Origin: Bacteroidota bacterium
Lineage (GTDB): Bacteria > Bacteroidota > Bacteroidia > Chitinophagales > Chitinophagaceae
NCBI GenBank assembly: GCA_018268035.1
Contig: JAFDXI010000139.1
Location: forward strand, 1 to 64,000
DNA length: 64,000 nt
Direction: 5' to 3'
The position numbers and the translations under genes were made by a program. This document shows, in pieces, positions 1 to 9,745 of this stretch. Each line of letters begins with the position of its first letter. The first letter of the stretch is position 1. The notes below the pieces were generated by a model. That model did no database searches, was not told the DNA's origin, and was given only the letters and a program-made list of their open reading frames with translations.

Positions 1-410
1 AAATCTGTTCATCATTTTTTCATTATTACACTTAAAGCGTAACAATTTAAACAATCAATTTTTTTCAATCATCTTTATTGTTTGTGAGACCTCTCCTATC
101 GTCGAGGTGACGCTCCGTAGTATGATGTTCCGTCATTTCGACGATAGGAGAAATCTGTTCATAATTCAATGTACTCCGTCATTTCGACCATAGGAGAAAT
201 CTGTTCATCATTTTTTCATTATTACACTTAAAGCGTAACAATTTAAACAATCAATTTTTTTCAATCATCTTTATTGTTTGTGAGACCTCTCCTATCGTCG
301 AGGTGACGCTCCATAGTATGATGTTCCGTCATTTCGACGACAGGAGAAATCTGTTCATAATTCAATGTACTCCGTCATTTCGACCATAGGAGAAATCTGT
401 TCATCATCAC
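1..410. repeat. 196-bp tandem duplication with palindromic cores
   Basis: The sequence from 1 repeats at 197 with a period of 196 bp, and a third partial copy starts at 393 and diverges after about 16 bases. The two copies differ at only a couple of positions (for example gctccgtag versus gctccatag). Each copy contains an imperfect inverted repeat of about 26 bp (87-112 with 131-156, and 283-308 with 327-352) built on the core cgtcatttcgacgatagg, and a further half-site (176-201, 372-397). Similar cores are interspersed in many Bacteroidota genomes, so this is probably a REP/BIME-like element. It lies downstream of the gene at 420-1514 and could form RNA hairpins at its transcript end. Confidence 0.9.
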
Positions 411-419
411 GATATTTCA

Positions 420-1514
420 TTAATCATCAAACCTGTTTTTTGTTTTTGGTACCAGCAACAAGCTCTTTCGCAACAATTGTTTCAAATGAATCTTTAAAAG
501 TTGTCCCATCGTTTTTGCAGCGAGATAAAGCGGTTGTTGAAAGTGTGCAGCCAGTTCTTCTTTCAACTGGCTTATTTTTTCTTCCTTTGAAATATTGTCA
601 AAGCTCATTATATCAATCAACTCTTTCAACCTGTACCGTGCAGATACAAGCCGAAAAGTCATCAACGTATGTTCTTCTGTCTGGTATTGCCTGATGGAAT
701 CCATATCAAGATGTTGCTGCACAAGCTGTACAAATTTATAGTTCTCTTTAAAAAATTGTGGCAAATACAGGTTCTTTCTTCCCTCATAACTTTGCTGGTC
801 AAAATCAATAGCCCTGATACGGTATTGTACATCTTCAATATCAGGAGTGATGTTCACTATGAAATTATAACTGCGCATATCGCCCAGCAACCGCACAAAA
901 CACCTTTCATTGAACTTTACAAATTCTTTTGCGAGCCTCACTTCATTGGTGTTGGAATATTTCAGGTTAACATCTAAAAAAATATCACCAGGTACACCGG
1001 CAATATGTTCCTCTACCAAAGTATTATGGTCAGTAAAAAATACTATCCTGTCAGGAGATAAAATATGTTCTAATTCCAAACCGTAAATGCGGCTGGCATC
1101 TGCAAACTTGATATAGTAGTGGTCATAGTTATCGTTATATTTATTGATGATCTGTATGCGGAAAGGCTGGCTGTTTCCAAAACCGCAAAAATCAATTCTC
1201 TTTACATCAAGATGATGTGTAAAACTCATGTCGCCTTCAGTTTTTAAAATGGCATATACCTGCACCAACACTTCCCTGAGATATACCCACTGATGCATAT
1301 CATAAGTCACAACATCCCACAAAGTATCTTTTCCATTTTTATCTTTTAAAGGCACTGAATAAGTAAACCTCAACAAGTCCTGGTATGATACCGGCAACAT
1401 GGTTTCCCTTCCATATTTTCTCAGGTACTGCCGCAAAGGCTCCTTTACCGGGAATAATGGTTTCTTGCGTGATGGCCTGATACCAGCCCTTGAAAAATCG
1501 TGTGCTTCAAACAT
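420..1514 (-). CDS. Conserved hypothetical protein with kinase-like motifs
   Basis: I do not recognise this 364-residue protein as a named family. It has no signal peptide or membrane segment. Several residues resemble the protein-kinase/aminoglycoside-phosphotransferase fold: a beta3-type lysine in YYIKF (K136), an acidic helix LELE (about 147-149), a hinge-like LVEEHIAGVPGD (166-177), a catalytic-loop-like GDMRSYNF (D212, N217) and a metal-binding-like AIDFD (D237, D239). The usual HGD histidine is replaced by leucine. The N-terminal 110 residues are basic and unassigned. It is transcribed divergently from enolase. The start at 1514 is the first ATG of the frame. The kinase idea is inference from motif order only. 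Confidence 0.75.
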   Translation of the reverse strand: MFEAHDFSRAGIRPSRKKPLFPVKEPLRQYLRKYGRETMLPVSYQDLLRFTYSVPLKDKNGKDTLWDVVTYDMHQWVYLREVLVQVYAILKTEGDMSFTHHLDVKRIDFCGFGNSQPFRIQIINKYNDNYDHYYIKFADASRIYGLELEHILSPDRIVFFTDHNTLVEEHIAGVPGDIFLDVNLKYSNTNEVRLAKEFVKFNERCFVRLLGDMRSYNFIVNITPDIEDVQYRIRAIDFDQQSYEGRKNLYLPQFFKENYKFVQLVQQHLDMDSIRQYQTEEHTLMTFRLVSARYRLKELIDIMSFDNISKEEKISQLKEELAAHFQQPLYLAAKTMGQLLKIHLKQLLRKSLLLVPKTKNRFDD

Positions 1515-3063
<1,549 letters not shown>

Positions 3064-3138
3064 TTCTTCCCTTCCACTTCTTCCAAAAAGAGAAGTGTAG
3101 CTTCAACAATTTATACACATATCCACACGTTAATAAAA

Positions 3139-3182
3139 ATCGTTGGCAGAAATTGTAGTTTTACAAAGCCAACGGTTTTTTT
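3139..3182 (+). terminator. Intrinsic terminator after eno, touching the next start codon
   Basis: The arms cgttggc (3141-3147) and gccaacg (3168-3174) form a stem followed by gttttttt. The T-tract ends directly at the ATG of the FtsB-like gene (3183). Confidence 0.6.
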
Positions 3183-3509
3183 ATGCCAACAACAATTCAG
3201 TTTATCAGGTTTATCAGGAACAAATACGTAATTGCTTCTGCAGCTTTTATTATTGTAATGCTGTTTTTGGACCACAACGATATTTTTGTGCAGATTGACC
3301 GCCAGCGACAGTTAAAAGAGCTGACAGCAAGCAAAGATTATTACGAGCAACAAATAGAACAAACAAAAAAAAATCTTTCCAACCTTGAAAACAACCCTGA
3401 GGCAATAGAAAAATATGCCCGTGAAAAATACCTGTTGAAAAAAGATAATGAAGACGTTTTTGTAGTGGTGCCTAAAGAAAACCAAAAAAATACCACCCCA
3501 AAACAATAA
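3183..3509 (+). CDS. FtsB/DivIC-family septum formation protein
   Basis: Small bitopic membrane protein of the FtsB/DivIC family, a division-complex (FtsQLB-type) subunit. Its 108 residues show the family layout. A short basic N-terminus is followed by one membrane helix at about 14-30. A periplasmic coiled coil runs over about 38-70 (RQRQLKELTASKDYYEQQI). The conserved C-terminal motif NPEAIEKYAREKYLLKK is followed by EDVFVV. It lies downstream of eno, as FtsB-type genes do in many bacteria. Its ATG touches the T-tract of a terminator-like hairpin, so it may use a very short leader or be controlled by readthrough. Confidence 0.85.
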   Translation: MPTTIQFIRFIRNKYVIASAAFIIVMLFLDHNDIFVQIDRQRQLKELTASKDYYEQQIEQTKKNLSNLENNPEAIEKYAREKYLLKKDNEDVFVVVPKENQKNTTPKQ

Positions 3510-3607
3510 TATAATTTTCCTGCCGTTTGAAGAATATCGGTTGCAAATTCAACTGAGAAATCCAAATATTCTGTGAGTAAAAATTTGTTCATTAAAAAAC
3601 AGGTTCT

Positions 3608-3838
3608 ATGCCGAATTTTACTCCTGAAGATTTACTGTTATACGAAGCTGGTGAGTTAGACAATGTGCAAAGCAAAGCAATTGCCGAAGAGCTTTCTTCC
3701 AACTGGGCATTGCGTGAAAAATTCAATGTATTGAAAGAAGCTTTTTCACGAATTAATTCACTGAAACTGCAGTCACCACGTGCTCAAAGCATTCAGGCTA
3801 TCATGCGTTATGCTTTGCACAAGACTGCTACTGTATAA
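3608..3838 (+). CDS. Small conserved hypothetical protein
   Basis: A 76-residue soluble, probably helical protein (MPNFTPEDLLLYEAGELD at the start). The opening resembles the first helices of small anti-sigma-type N-terminal domains, but no zinc-binding cysteines or histidines are present, so no function is assigned. It lies 98 bp after the FtsB-like gene and is closed by a strong terminator at 3851-3893. Its codon use matches the neighbours, and its independent position between two genes supports it being real. Confidence 0.6.
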   Translation: MPNFTPEDLLLYEAGELDNVQSKAIAEELSSNWALREKFNVLKEAFSRINSLKLQSPRAQSIQAIMRYALHKTATV

Positions 3839-3850
3839 CATTTACTGAAA

Positions 3851-3896
3851 AAATTCTGTTCAAACGGTAATTTCGTTACCTGAACAGAATTTTTTT
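3851..3896 (+). terminator. Intrinsic terminator running into the nth start codon
   Basis: The arms aaattctgttcaaacggtaa (3851-3870) and ttacctgaacagaattt (3875-3891) form a long stem followed by T residues to 3896. The ATG of nth begins at 3897. Confidence 0.8.
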
Positions 3897-4565
3897 ATGA
3901 CCCGCAAAGAAAAATTTCAGTTTTGTATTGATTACTTCGAAGAGAATTATCCGGTTGCAGAAACAGAACTTATTTATGATAATCCGTATCAGTTATTAGT
4001 CGCAGTAATACTTTCAGCACAATGCACAGATAAAAGGGTCAATATGACAACACCAGCCATATTTCAAAAATTCCCTACCATTAAAAAGCTTTCTACTACC
4101 ACATTTGATGATTTATTCCCTTTTATCAAAAGCATCTCCTACCCCAACAATAAAACAAAACACCTGATTGCAATGGCAAAAATGGTGGAAGAAGATTTTC
4201 ATGGAAAGATCCCAATGACGGTGGAAGATCTGATGAAATTGCCTGGTGTGGGCAGAAAAACTGCAAATGTTATTACGTCGGTAATTGACCAACAACCCAA
4301 TATGGCTGTAGATACACATGTGTACAGGGTGTCAGCAAGAATTGGCCTTACTGTAAACGCAAAAACACCACTGGCAACCGAAAAACAATTACTGCAATTT
4401 ATCCCTACAGCGCTGGTGCATAAAGCACATCACTGGCTCATTTTACATGGACGATATATCTGTGTTGCAAGAAAGCCAAAATGTGAAGAGTGTGGACTTA
4501 AACCAGTTTGCAAATATTACCGGAAAGTCATAAAGCCACAGGAGGAGAAACAGAACACTCAATGA
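3897..4565 (+). CDS. nth: Endonuclease III (DNA glycosylase/AP lyase)
   Basis: Base-excision repair enzyme removing oxidised pyrimidines. The 222 residues contain the family N-terminus (YQLLVAVILSAQCTDKRVN), the helix-hairpin-helix LPGVGRKTANV with catalytic lysine K121, the catalytic aspartate D139 in AVDTHVYRVSARIG, and the 4Fe-4S ligands C189, C196, C199 and C205 (C-x6-C-x2-C-x5-C). All key residues are present. The start at 3897 agrees with family alignments even though the preceding terminator T-tract touches it. Confidence 0.97.
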   Translation: MTRKEKFQFCIDYFEENYPVAETELIYDNPYQLLVAVILSAQCTDKRVNMTTPAIFQKFPTIKKLSTTTFDDLFPFIKSISYPNNKTKHLIAMAKMVEEDFHGKIPMTVEDLMKLPGVGRKTANVITSVIDQQPNMAVDTHVYRVSARIGLTVNAKTPLATEKQLLQFIPTALVHKAHHWLILHGRYICVARKPKCEECGLKPVCKYYRKVIKPQEEKQNTQ

Positions 4566-4631
4566 AATATATTACAACGCAAATACTATAACGTTATGTG
4601 TTCCTTTAAATGAACTCTATATCAATGACCA

Positions 4632-5192
4632 ATGGACATCATTCAATATTTTAAATTTCAGCATCTGCTCACAGATGATATTACTGAACGATTGTCAAAA
4701 TTCATTCATCGGAAAACCTACACTAAAAAAGAACTCATCTTACCAACAGATAATAATTCCAAAAATATTTTTTTCATAGAACAAGGAACAGCAAGAGTTT
4801 TTTATGCAAAAAAAGATAAAGATGTTACCTTATATTTTTTGCAAGAAAATAAAATCGGGTTGCCGGTTGACAGCATCTTTTATAACCAGGTTTGCAAGTT
4901 TGGCATTGAAGCATTGACCGAAACCAGGGTTGCAACTATTGCTTATGAACATTGGGCTACTGTTGCAAAAGAAAATATAGGTTTACTTCAGTTTTCACAG
5001 CAACTGATGGTAGAGTATATAAAAAATGCCACGGACAGAATCTATCACCTGAAATTTCAAACACCGAAAGAACGTTATGACACGATGGTTTCCGAATTTC
5101 CTTCCATATTTTTACAGGCTCCGTTAGGTTCTATAGCTTCCTATTTAGGAATTACACAGGAAACATTGAGCAGGTTGAGAGCTAAAAAGTAA
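4632..5192 (+). CDS. Crp/Fnr-family transcriptional regulator
   Basis: A 186-residue regulator with an N-terminal cyclic-nucleotide-binding-type beta-roll (about 15-115; NIFFIEQGTARVFY is a typical strand pair) and a dimerisation helix at about 118-150. A short C-terminal winged helix-turn-helix follows, whose recognition part is SIASYLGITQETLSRLRAKK (167-186). No FNR-type cysteine cluster is present, so an Fe-S sensor is unlikely. The effector is unknown. It lies 78 bp upstream of an MBL-fold hydrolase, and the gap holds a perfect TTGAT-N4-ATCAA site, so the hydrolase gene is its most likely target (inference). Confidence 0.93.
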   Translation: MDIIQYFKFQHLLTDDITERLSKFIHRKTYTKKELILPTDNNSKNIFFIEQGTARVFYAKKDKDVTLYFLQENKIGLPVDSIFYNQVCKFGIEALTETRVATIAYEHWATVAKENIGLLQFSQQLMVEYIKNATDRIYHLKFQTPKERYDTMVSEFPSIFLQAPLGSIASYLGITQETLSRLRAKK

Positions 5193-5201
5193 CAATTGCA
5201 T

Positions 5202-5260
5202 TTTTTGATTTCAATCAAAAATCAACTGAATACTCCATAAGAACTTTGCATCAACAAAGC
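5202..5260 (+). promoter_or_regulatory. FNR/Crp-type operator and promoter of the MBL hydrolase gene
   Basis: A palindrome TTTTTGAT-TTCA-ATCAAAAA occupies 5202-5221. Its centre, TTGAT (5205-5209) and ATCAA (5214-5218), equals the FNR consensus half-sites. A -7-like ACTTTGC lies about 25-30 bp downstream and the ATG is at 5271. The position upstream of the promoter suggests activation. Confidence 0.6.
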
Positions 5261-5270
5261 ACAGATTCTT

Positions 5271-6113
5271 ATGATAAAAATAACCGCCATAGAAACAGGT
5301 AAAGCCATTTGTAAAACTTTGCAGGAAACGGCTCAAAATAATAATCGCTCAGGAATTGGAAGAAAAATTGATATTTTCAGAGACCCACATTTTGTAGATC
5401 CACTTCCAATACTTGTGTATTTAATTGAGCATCCGGAAGGAAATTTTTTGGTGGACACCGGTGATACCTGGAGAAATTCAATACATGGATATTTACCCAG
5501 GTGGAATCCTTTTTTTACAAAGATGGTATCCATAAGGGTTGCGCCTGCAGAAGAAATTGGCTTTCAGTTAAACAAAATGGGCATTGACCCGGCGAAGGAT
5601 ATAGAGGCTGTAATACTTACTCATTTTCATCACGACCACACCGGTGGTTTAGACCATTTTCCAAGAACAAGAATTATAGGTAGCCGTGAAAATTATGCAG
5701 AATATTTAAGTGTGAAAGGAAAGATAGGCGGCTACTTACCGCAACGAAGACCCATTTGGTTTAAGCCGGAATTGATTGATTTTACCGCGAATCCAACAGG
5801 TGGATTCTCTGCATCGCACCCAATAACAAAAGACGGGCGAATATTTTTGGTGCCGACACAGGGTCATTGCACAGGGCATTTATCTGTAGTGGTTCGTGGT
5901 GATGACTTTACTTATTTTTTAGCAGGTGATGCTTCCTACAATGAAGAGAATATCCGAAATGAAAAAACAGATGGCGTTACATTCAAACCTGATGTTGCAT
6001 TGGCAACTTTAAAAAACATAAAATCATTTGCTACCAATGAACCCACTATTGTTTTGCCCTGCCACGACCGGAACAGTATGACACGGTTAGCTAACAAACA
6101 AACATTTGCGTAA
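5271..6113 (+). CDS. MBL-fold hydrolase, N-acyl homoserine lactonase-like
   Basis: Metallo-beta-lactamase-fold protein of 280 residues without a signal peptide. The metal motif H118-x-H120-x-D122-H123 sits in ILTHFHHDHTGGLDHF. Downstream ligands follow in TQGHCTGHLSV, FLAGDASY (bridging Asp) and VLPCHDR (last His). The arrangement matches the AttM/AiiB/YtnP-like lactonase branch better than the beta-lactamase or glyoxalase branches, but substrate specificity cannot be read from sequence. It may degrade lactone signals or simply metabolic lactones. It is preceded by a Crp/Fnr gene and an FNR-like site, and forms a regulator-enzyme pair with it. Confidence 0.88.
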   Translation: MIKITAIETGKAICKTLQETAQNNNRSGIGRKIDIFRDPHFVDPLPILVYLIEHPEGNFLVDTGDTWRNSIHGYLPRWNPFFTKMVSIRVAPAEEIGFQLNKMGIDPAKDIEAVILTHFHHDHTGGLDHFPRTRIIGSRENYAEYLSVKGKIGGYLPQRRPIWFKPELIDFTANPTGGFSASHPITKDGRIFLVPTQGHCTGHLSVVVRGDDFTYFLAGDASYNEENIRNEKTDGVTFKPDVALATLKNIKSFATNEPTIVLPCHDRNSMTRLANKQTFA

Positions 6114-6843
6114 GGCAGAGTGGCCGGCTTCAAAAGATTTTTTTCGATATTTAAAGTATCTGCCTTCTATTATTACAGCATTCAACAAGGGTCTTTTTAT
6201 TAAGCGTTCTGAAAGGCTTCTTCATATTTTAAAAGTTGCATTATATCATAATTGGTTTTACAGTGTTGTTTTGATTGATTAAACTTATGTAGCTCAGAAT
6301 AGTAAATAAAAGATAACACAATCATTCAAAATCACAATTCCTGAATAATTCAGAATGTAAATGCTGAATTATAAAAAATTGTTCCCAATTTCTGTAGCAT
6401 TGAAAACCCATAATAATCACTGATGTTTCTTGGAAGATGGATATACCATATTTATTGTGAAAATCTATACCAACATATAACTTTGATATAGCGGTAGCCT
6501 GAGATGAGATTATATTCTAAAATCTTGGTAATCACGATAAACCGGATAGACTGCGATAAAAAAATGTATTAGCTCAAATTCCCGCCTTAACAAAAATGCT
6601 TAGCGTATGGTGGATGAAATATGAATTTTGAGTTTTGTGTTGCTATTCAAAATAAAAGCGGTTAAAAAATTTTTTTTTGCTCAGAACAACACCATTCACA
6701 AATCCAAAAAATGTATTACGTCGTATATTGCGATTGTATAATTAAAGAAGAGAAACATACGTTTGATCAAGTGTAATAGATTTTAGAAAAATGAATACAC
6801 CCAAAGGAAATGCAACATATAAAAAATTGCCACAATTGATACC
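6114..6843. other. Gene-poor AT-rich gap
   Basis: About 730 bp with no convincing open frame, RNA gene or repeat on either strand. It may hold decayed sequence, but no protein family could be recognised in any frame by reading. Confidence 0.5.
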
Positions 6844-7206
6844 ATGAAAATAATCAGGATCCAAAATTTAGTAGCCATTGACAGAGCTATACACGGGAAG
6901 AAAATAGTTTTATTAGAAAATCTCGGAGCTGTACTATTTTGTTTTGGATTAGGTATATACATAATCAATCAAGCAAAATATGTGAACGCAATATGGATGG
7001 CATTAAGCTTTTGGGGCATAGGCTTTAATTATATTCCATTGTTCATATACTCAGTTTCAAAAAAATCGAACTTATCTTCAGATTCCAAATTGCTATCTAA
7101 AGAATCAAAAAAGCGGTACACAATACAATCATTATTTCTGTTAGTACCATTTTTAGTGTTCATTATAGCTGTTATTCAAAGACCAAGAAGGACAGTTAAA
7201 GAATAA
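6844..7206 (+). CDS. Small predicted membrane protein
   Basis: A 120-residue protein with three likely membrane helices (about 25-43, 47-70 and 96-112) and basic loops (SKKSNLSS, SKESKKRY), ending in RPRRTVKE. I do not recognise the family. It stands alone between two AT-rich gaps of more than 600 bp, with no partner gene, so it may be an accessory or residual gene. The first ATG of the frame gives a plausible cytoplasmic N-terminus. Confidence 0.5.
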   Translation: MKIIRIQNLVAIDRAIHGKKIVLLENLGAVLFCFGLGIYIINQAKYVNAIWMALSFWGIGFNYIPLFIYSVSKKSNLSSDSKLLSKESKKRYTIQSLFLLVPFLVFIIAVIQRPRRTVKE

Positions 7207-7843
7207 CATTTCATATCTACTTTCAGTCAAGCAATCAAACAAGGCGAAATTCTAAAATTATAAACACAAACACACAACTTTAAACGAATTAAATAAAACA
7301 TCACTCACCAGGTTACAGCCAACTTAGTTATACCAAAGCAGTGCGACAAAGGTTAATTAATATTTCAAAAATGAAATGCACAGTCTGGATAAAATCCGGA
7401 AGCGGAAAATCGAAAATAAGTAAGAGAGCAAAATGAATTTCTCAACCATATCAACTTGTCACAAGCAAAACAAGAAATGAATAAAAAATTATAATAACGA
7501 TGAGATAACAGGCGCTCACACCAGTTTTGTTTTGTAATACTCTTTGCCTATTATATCTCTCTAAGTACAGAGTAACACATTAAAGTTAGAGGAATGATTT
7601 TGGATAAACATTGAAAGAAGATTTTCAATATTGAACAATGAATTGGATAATAATTTCTCAATACAGCAAACACTCGTAAACAGGAACATAGCGGGTTCAC
7701 TTTGTAATATTTTAATTCATTCAGTATAATATAAGGCTTGCATTTTCTATTCAGAAATAATTGTATATCCAGGCTTTAGTAACAGTCAGCGAAAATGGCA
7801 AGACAAAAGAATAAATAATGAATTTTTTTATAAAAATCCTATC
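7207..7843. other. Gene-poor AT-rich gap
   Basis: About 640 bp without a supported gene or structural element. It contains the transcript end of dnaX (minus strand), but no clear terminator was found. Confidence 0.5.
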
Positions 7844-9667
7844 TCAATAATCAATTTCCAGGTTCAACCGGTTTTTTAAATCCCTCAACAATGGATATTG
7901 TTCAGCAATACGTTCAAACTTTTGTTTGCTGTTGAGAGTAAGATGTATTGGAATATCATCTACCTGTTCTCCGGCTTCAATCAAAATATTAAAACTAATA
8001 CTGCGGTTATTAAATTCTGTTTGAATAAAATCACAGAGCAATGTTTTTTCCATTTCAATAAATTTCTGTTGTGTAAGTGCTCTCACTGTAACAGTAAAAA
8101 AATTATCAGTTTCCACATCCAGTTTAGCCAGTTTTAATGTTTGTATGACAGAATGTTTATTTGCCTGATCGGCCAACAGAGTAGCATACTTTTCCCAGGT
8201 TTCCCTTAATCTTGAAATGGTCAATGCTTCCGCATCCTTTACTTCTTCCACATGATATGATGTACCTACTTTTGCTTTGATGTTTTCAAGTAAATTTTTC
8301 TTACTCCCAACAGAATTTTTAGGTGGTGAATATTTTGGTGCATGTTCTTTAACTGTATTCAATACCTGTGGCACCTTTTCATTTTTTTCAGAAGTATCAT
8401 TAGATTGGACTGCAATTGTTTTTTCGGGTCGGTCTTCTTTAATAAAAAGTTTTGGTTCATCACCACCTGGTTTTACCAAAGGGAGGGTTTCAATATTTTT
8501 TACTTTTTGAATAACAGGCCCGTCAATTCGTTTTTTTTTAATCACATGCCCGTTATCACTCACCAGTTCCAATGCTTGTTGCAGGTAATTTAATTTAATA
8601 AGTGCAAGCTCTACATGCAATCTTTTATTGCGTGCCATTTTAAAATTAATCTCAAATTCATTCAGGATATTCAGTGCGCTGACGAGATAGCTCATACTTA
8701 CTTCTTTCGCTGTAGCAGCATATCTTTCCTGCATTCCTTCCACTACTTCAAGCAACAAAGCAGCCTTTGGGCTTTTACTTACAAGCAGGTTGCGCAGGAA
8801 TTCTGCAAACCCACTCAACACCATATCACCTTCAAAACCTTTATTGTTGATTTCATCATACAGCAACATGGCAGCAGTGATATCCTGTTTCAATAAATAA
8901 CCAAGCAATTTGAAATAATAATCTTCATCTAAAATATTCAGGTGTTCCAGTGTATTCTGATAATTTACTTCACCATTGGTAAAACTGACAATTTTATCAA
9001 GGATGCTTAAAGCATCACGCATACAGCCTTCACTTTTTTGTGCTATCACCTGCAATGCTGATTTTTCCGTCCTGATATTTTCTTTATCCGCTATCTCCTG
9101 CAAATGCTCGACAGTGTCTTTAGTAGTAATTCTTTTAAAATCAAAAATCTGGCAACGTGATAAAATGGTAGGAATGATTTTATGTTTTTCTGTTGTTGCC
9201 AAAATAAAAATTGCGTAAGGCGGGGGTTCTTCCAGTGTTTTAAGGAAGGCATTAAAAGCTGAAGCACTCAACATGTGTACTTCATCCACTATATACACTT
9301 TATATTTTCCTGCCTGTGGCATATATCGAACCTGTTCAACCAGTGTGCGTATATCTTCAACTGAATTGTTGCTGGCAGCATCCAGTTCATGGATGTTCAA
9401 TGATGTACCTTCATTAAAACTTTTACATGAATTGCATTGGTTACAGGCTTCTCCATCAGGTCGAAGATTTTCACAATTGATTGTTTTAGCCAGTATCCTT
9501 GCACAAGTAGTCTTGCCCACTCCCCGAGGACCGCAAAACAAAAATGCATGCGCCAGTTGATTATTTTTTATAGCATTTTTAAGGGTAGTTGTAATATGTT
9601 GTTGCCCCACTACCGTTTCAAAAGTTTGTGGGCGGTACTTTCTCGCAGATACAATAAATTTATCCAT
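7844..9667 (-). CDS. dnaX: DNA polymerase III subunit gamma/tau
   Basis: Clamp-loader ATPase of the replicative polymerase. The N-terminus FIVSARKYRPQTFETVVGQ fits the ATG at 9667. An in-frame ATG four codons upstream (9679) is less likely. Features in order: Walker A GPRGVGKTT (about residue 45), a zinc module with four cysteines (CENLRPDGEACNQCNSC), the Walker B-like VYIVDEVHML, sensor 1 ATTEKHKI, domain III to about residue 370, and then a variable tau-type C-terminus to residue 607. A run of nine A in the sense strand (8531-8539) encodes KKK just after domain III. Slippage in either direction would end the protein within a few codons, giving a gamma-length product. Confidence 0.98.
   Translation of the reverse strand: MDKFIVSARKYRPQTFETVVGQQHITTTLKNAIKNNQLAHAFLFCGPRGVGKTTCARILAKTINCENLRPDGEACNQCNSCKSFNEGTSLNIHELDAASNNSVEDIRTLVEQVRYMPQAGKYKVYIVDEVHMLSASAFNAFLKTLEEPPPYAIFILATTEKHKIIPTILSRCQIFDFKRITTKDTVEHLQEIADKENIRTEKSALQVIAQKSEGCMRDALSILDKIVSFTNGEVNYQNTLEHLNILDEDYYFKLLGYLLKQDITAAMLLYDEINNKGFEGDMVLSGFAEFLRNLLVSKSPKAALLLEVVEGMQERYAATAKEVSMSYLVSALNILNEFEINFKMARNKRLHVELALIKLNYLQQALELVSDNGHVIKKKRIDGPVIQKVKNIETLPLVKPGGDEPKLFIKEDRPEKTIAVQSNDTSEKNEKVPQVLNTVKEHAPKYSPPKNSVGSKKNLLENIKAKVGTSYHVEEVKDAEALTISRLRETWEKYATLLADQANKHSVIQTLKLAKLDVETDNFFTVTVRALTQQKFIEMEKTLLCDFIQTEFNNRSISFNILIEAGEQVDDIPIHLTLNSKQKFERIAEQYPLLRDLKNRLNLEIDY
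8531..8539 (-). other. A9 slippery run in dnaX
   Basis: Nine consecutive T on the plus strand (A in the mRNA) encode three lysines at about residues 377-379. The 10-A frame reads acg aat tga (immediate stop). The 8-A frame reaches taa about ten codons later. Thermus dnaX uses an A9 run for transcriptional slippage, so this is a candidate gamma/tau switch. Confidence 0.5.
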
Positions 9668-9745
9668 AGCAAAGCGCAATTTAAGCAGGCTACACCGGTT
9701 TTTTCAGGATGCTTTGGTTAAATTATTCACATGCAGTTTTTTTGC

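Noticed and set aside
3066..3100. Hairpin cacttct/agaagtg after eno
   Set aside because: No T-tract follows; the stronger structure at 3139-3182 is the better terminator.
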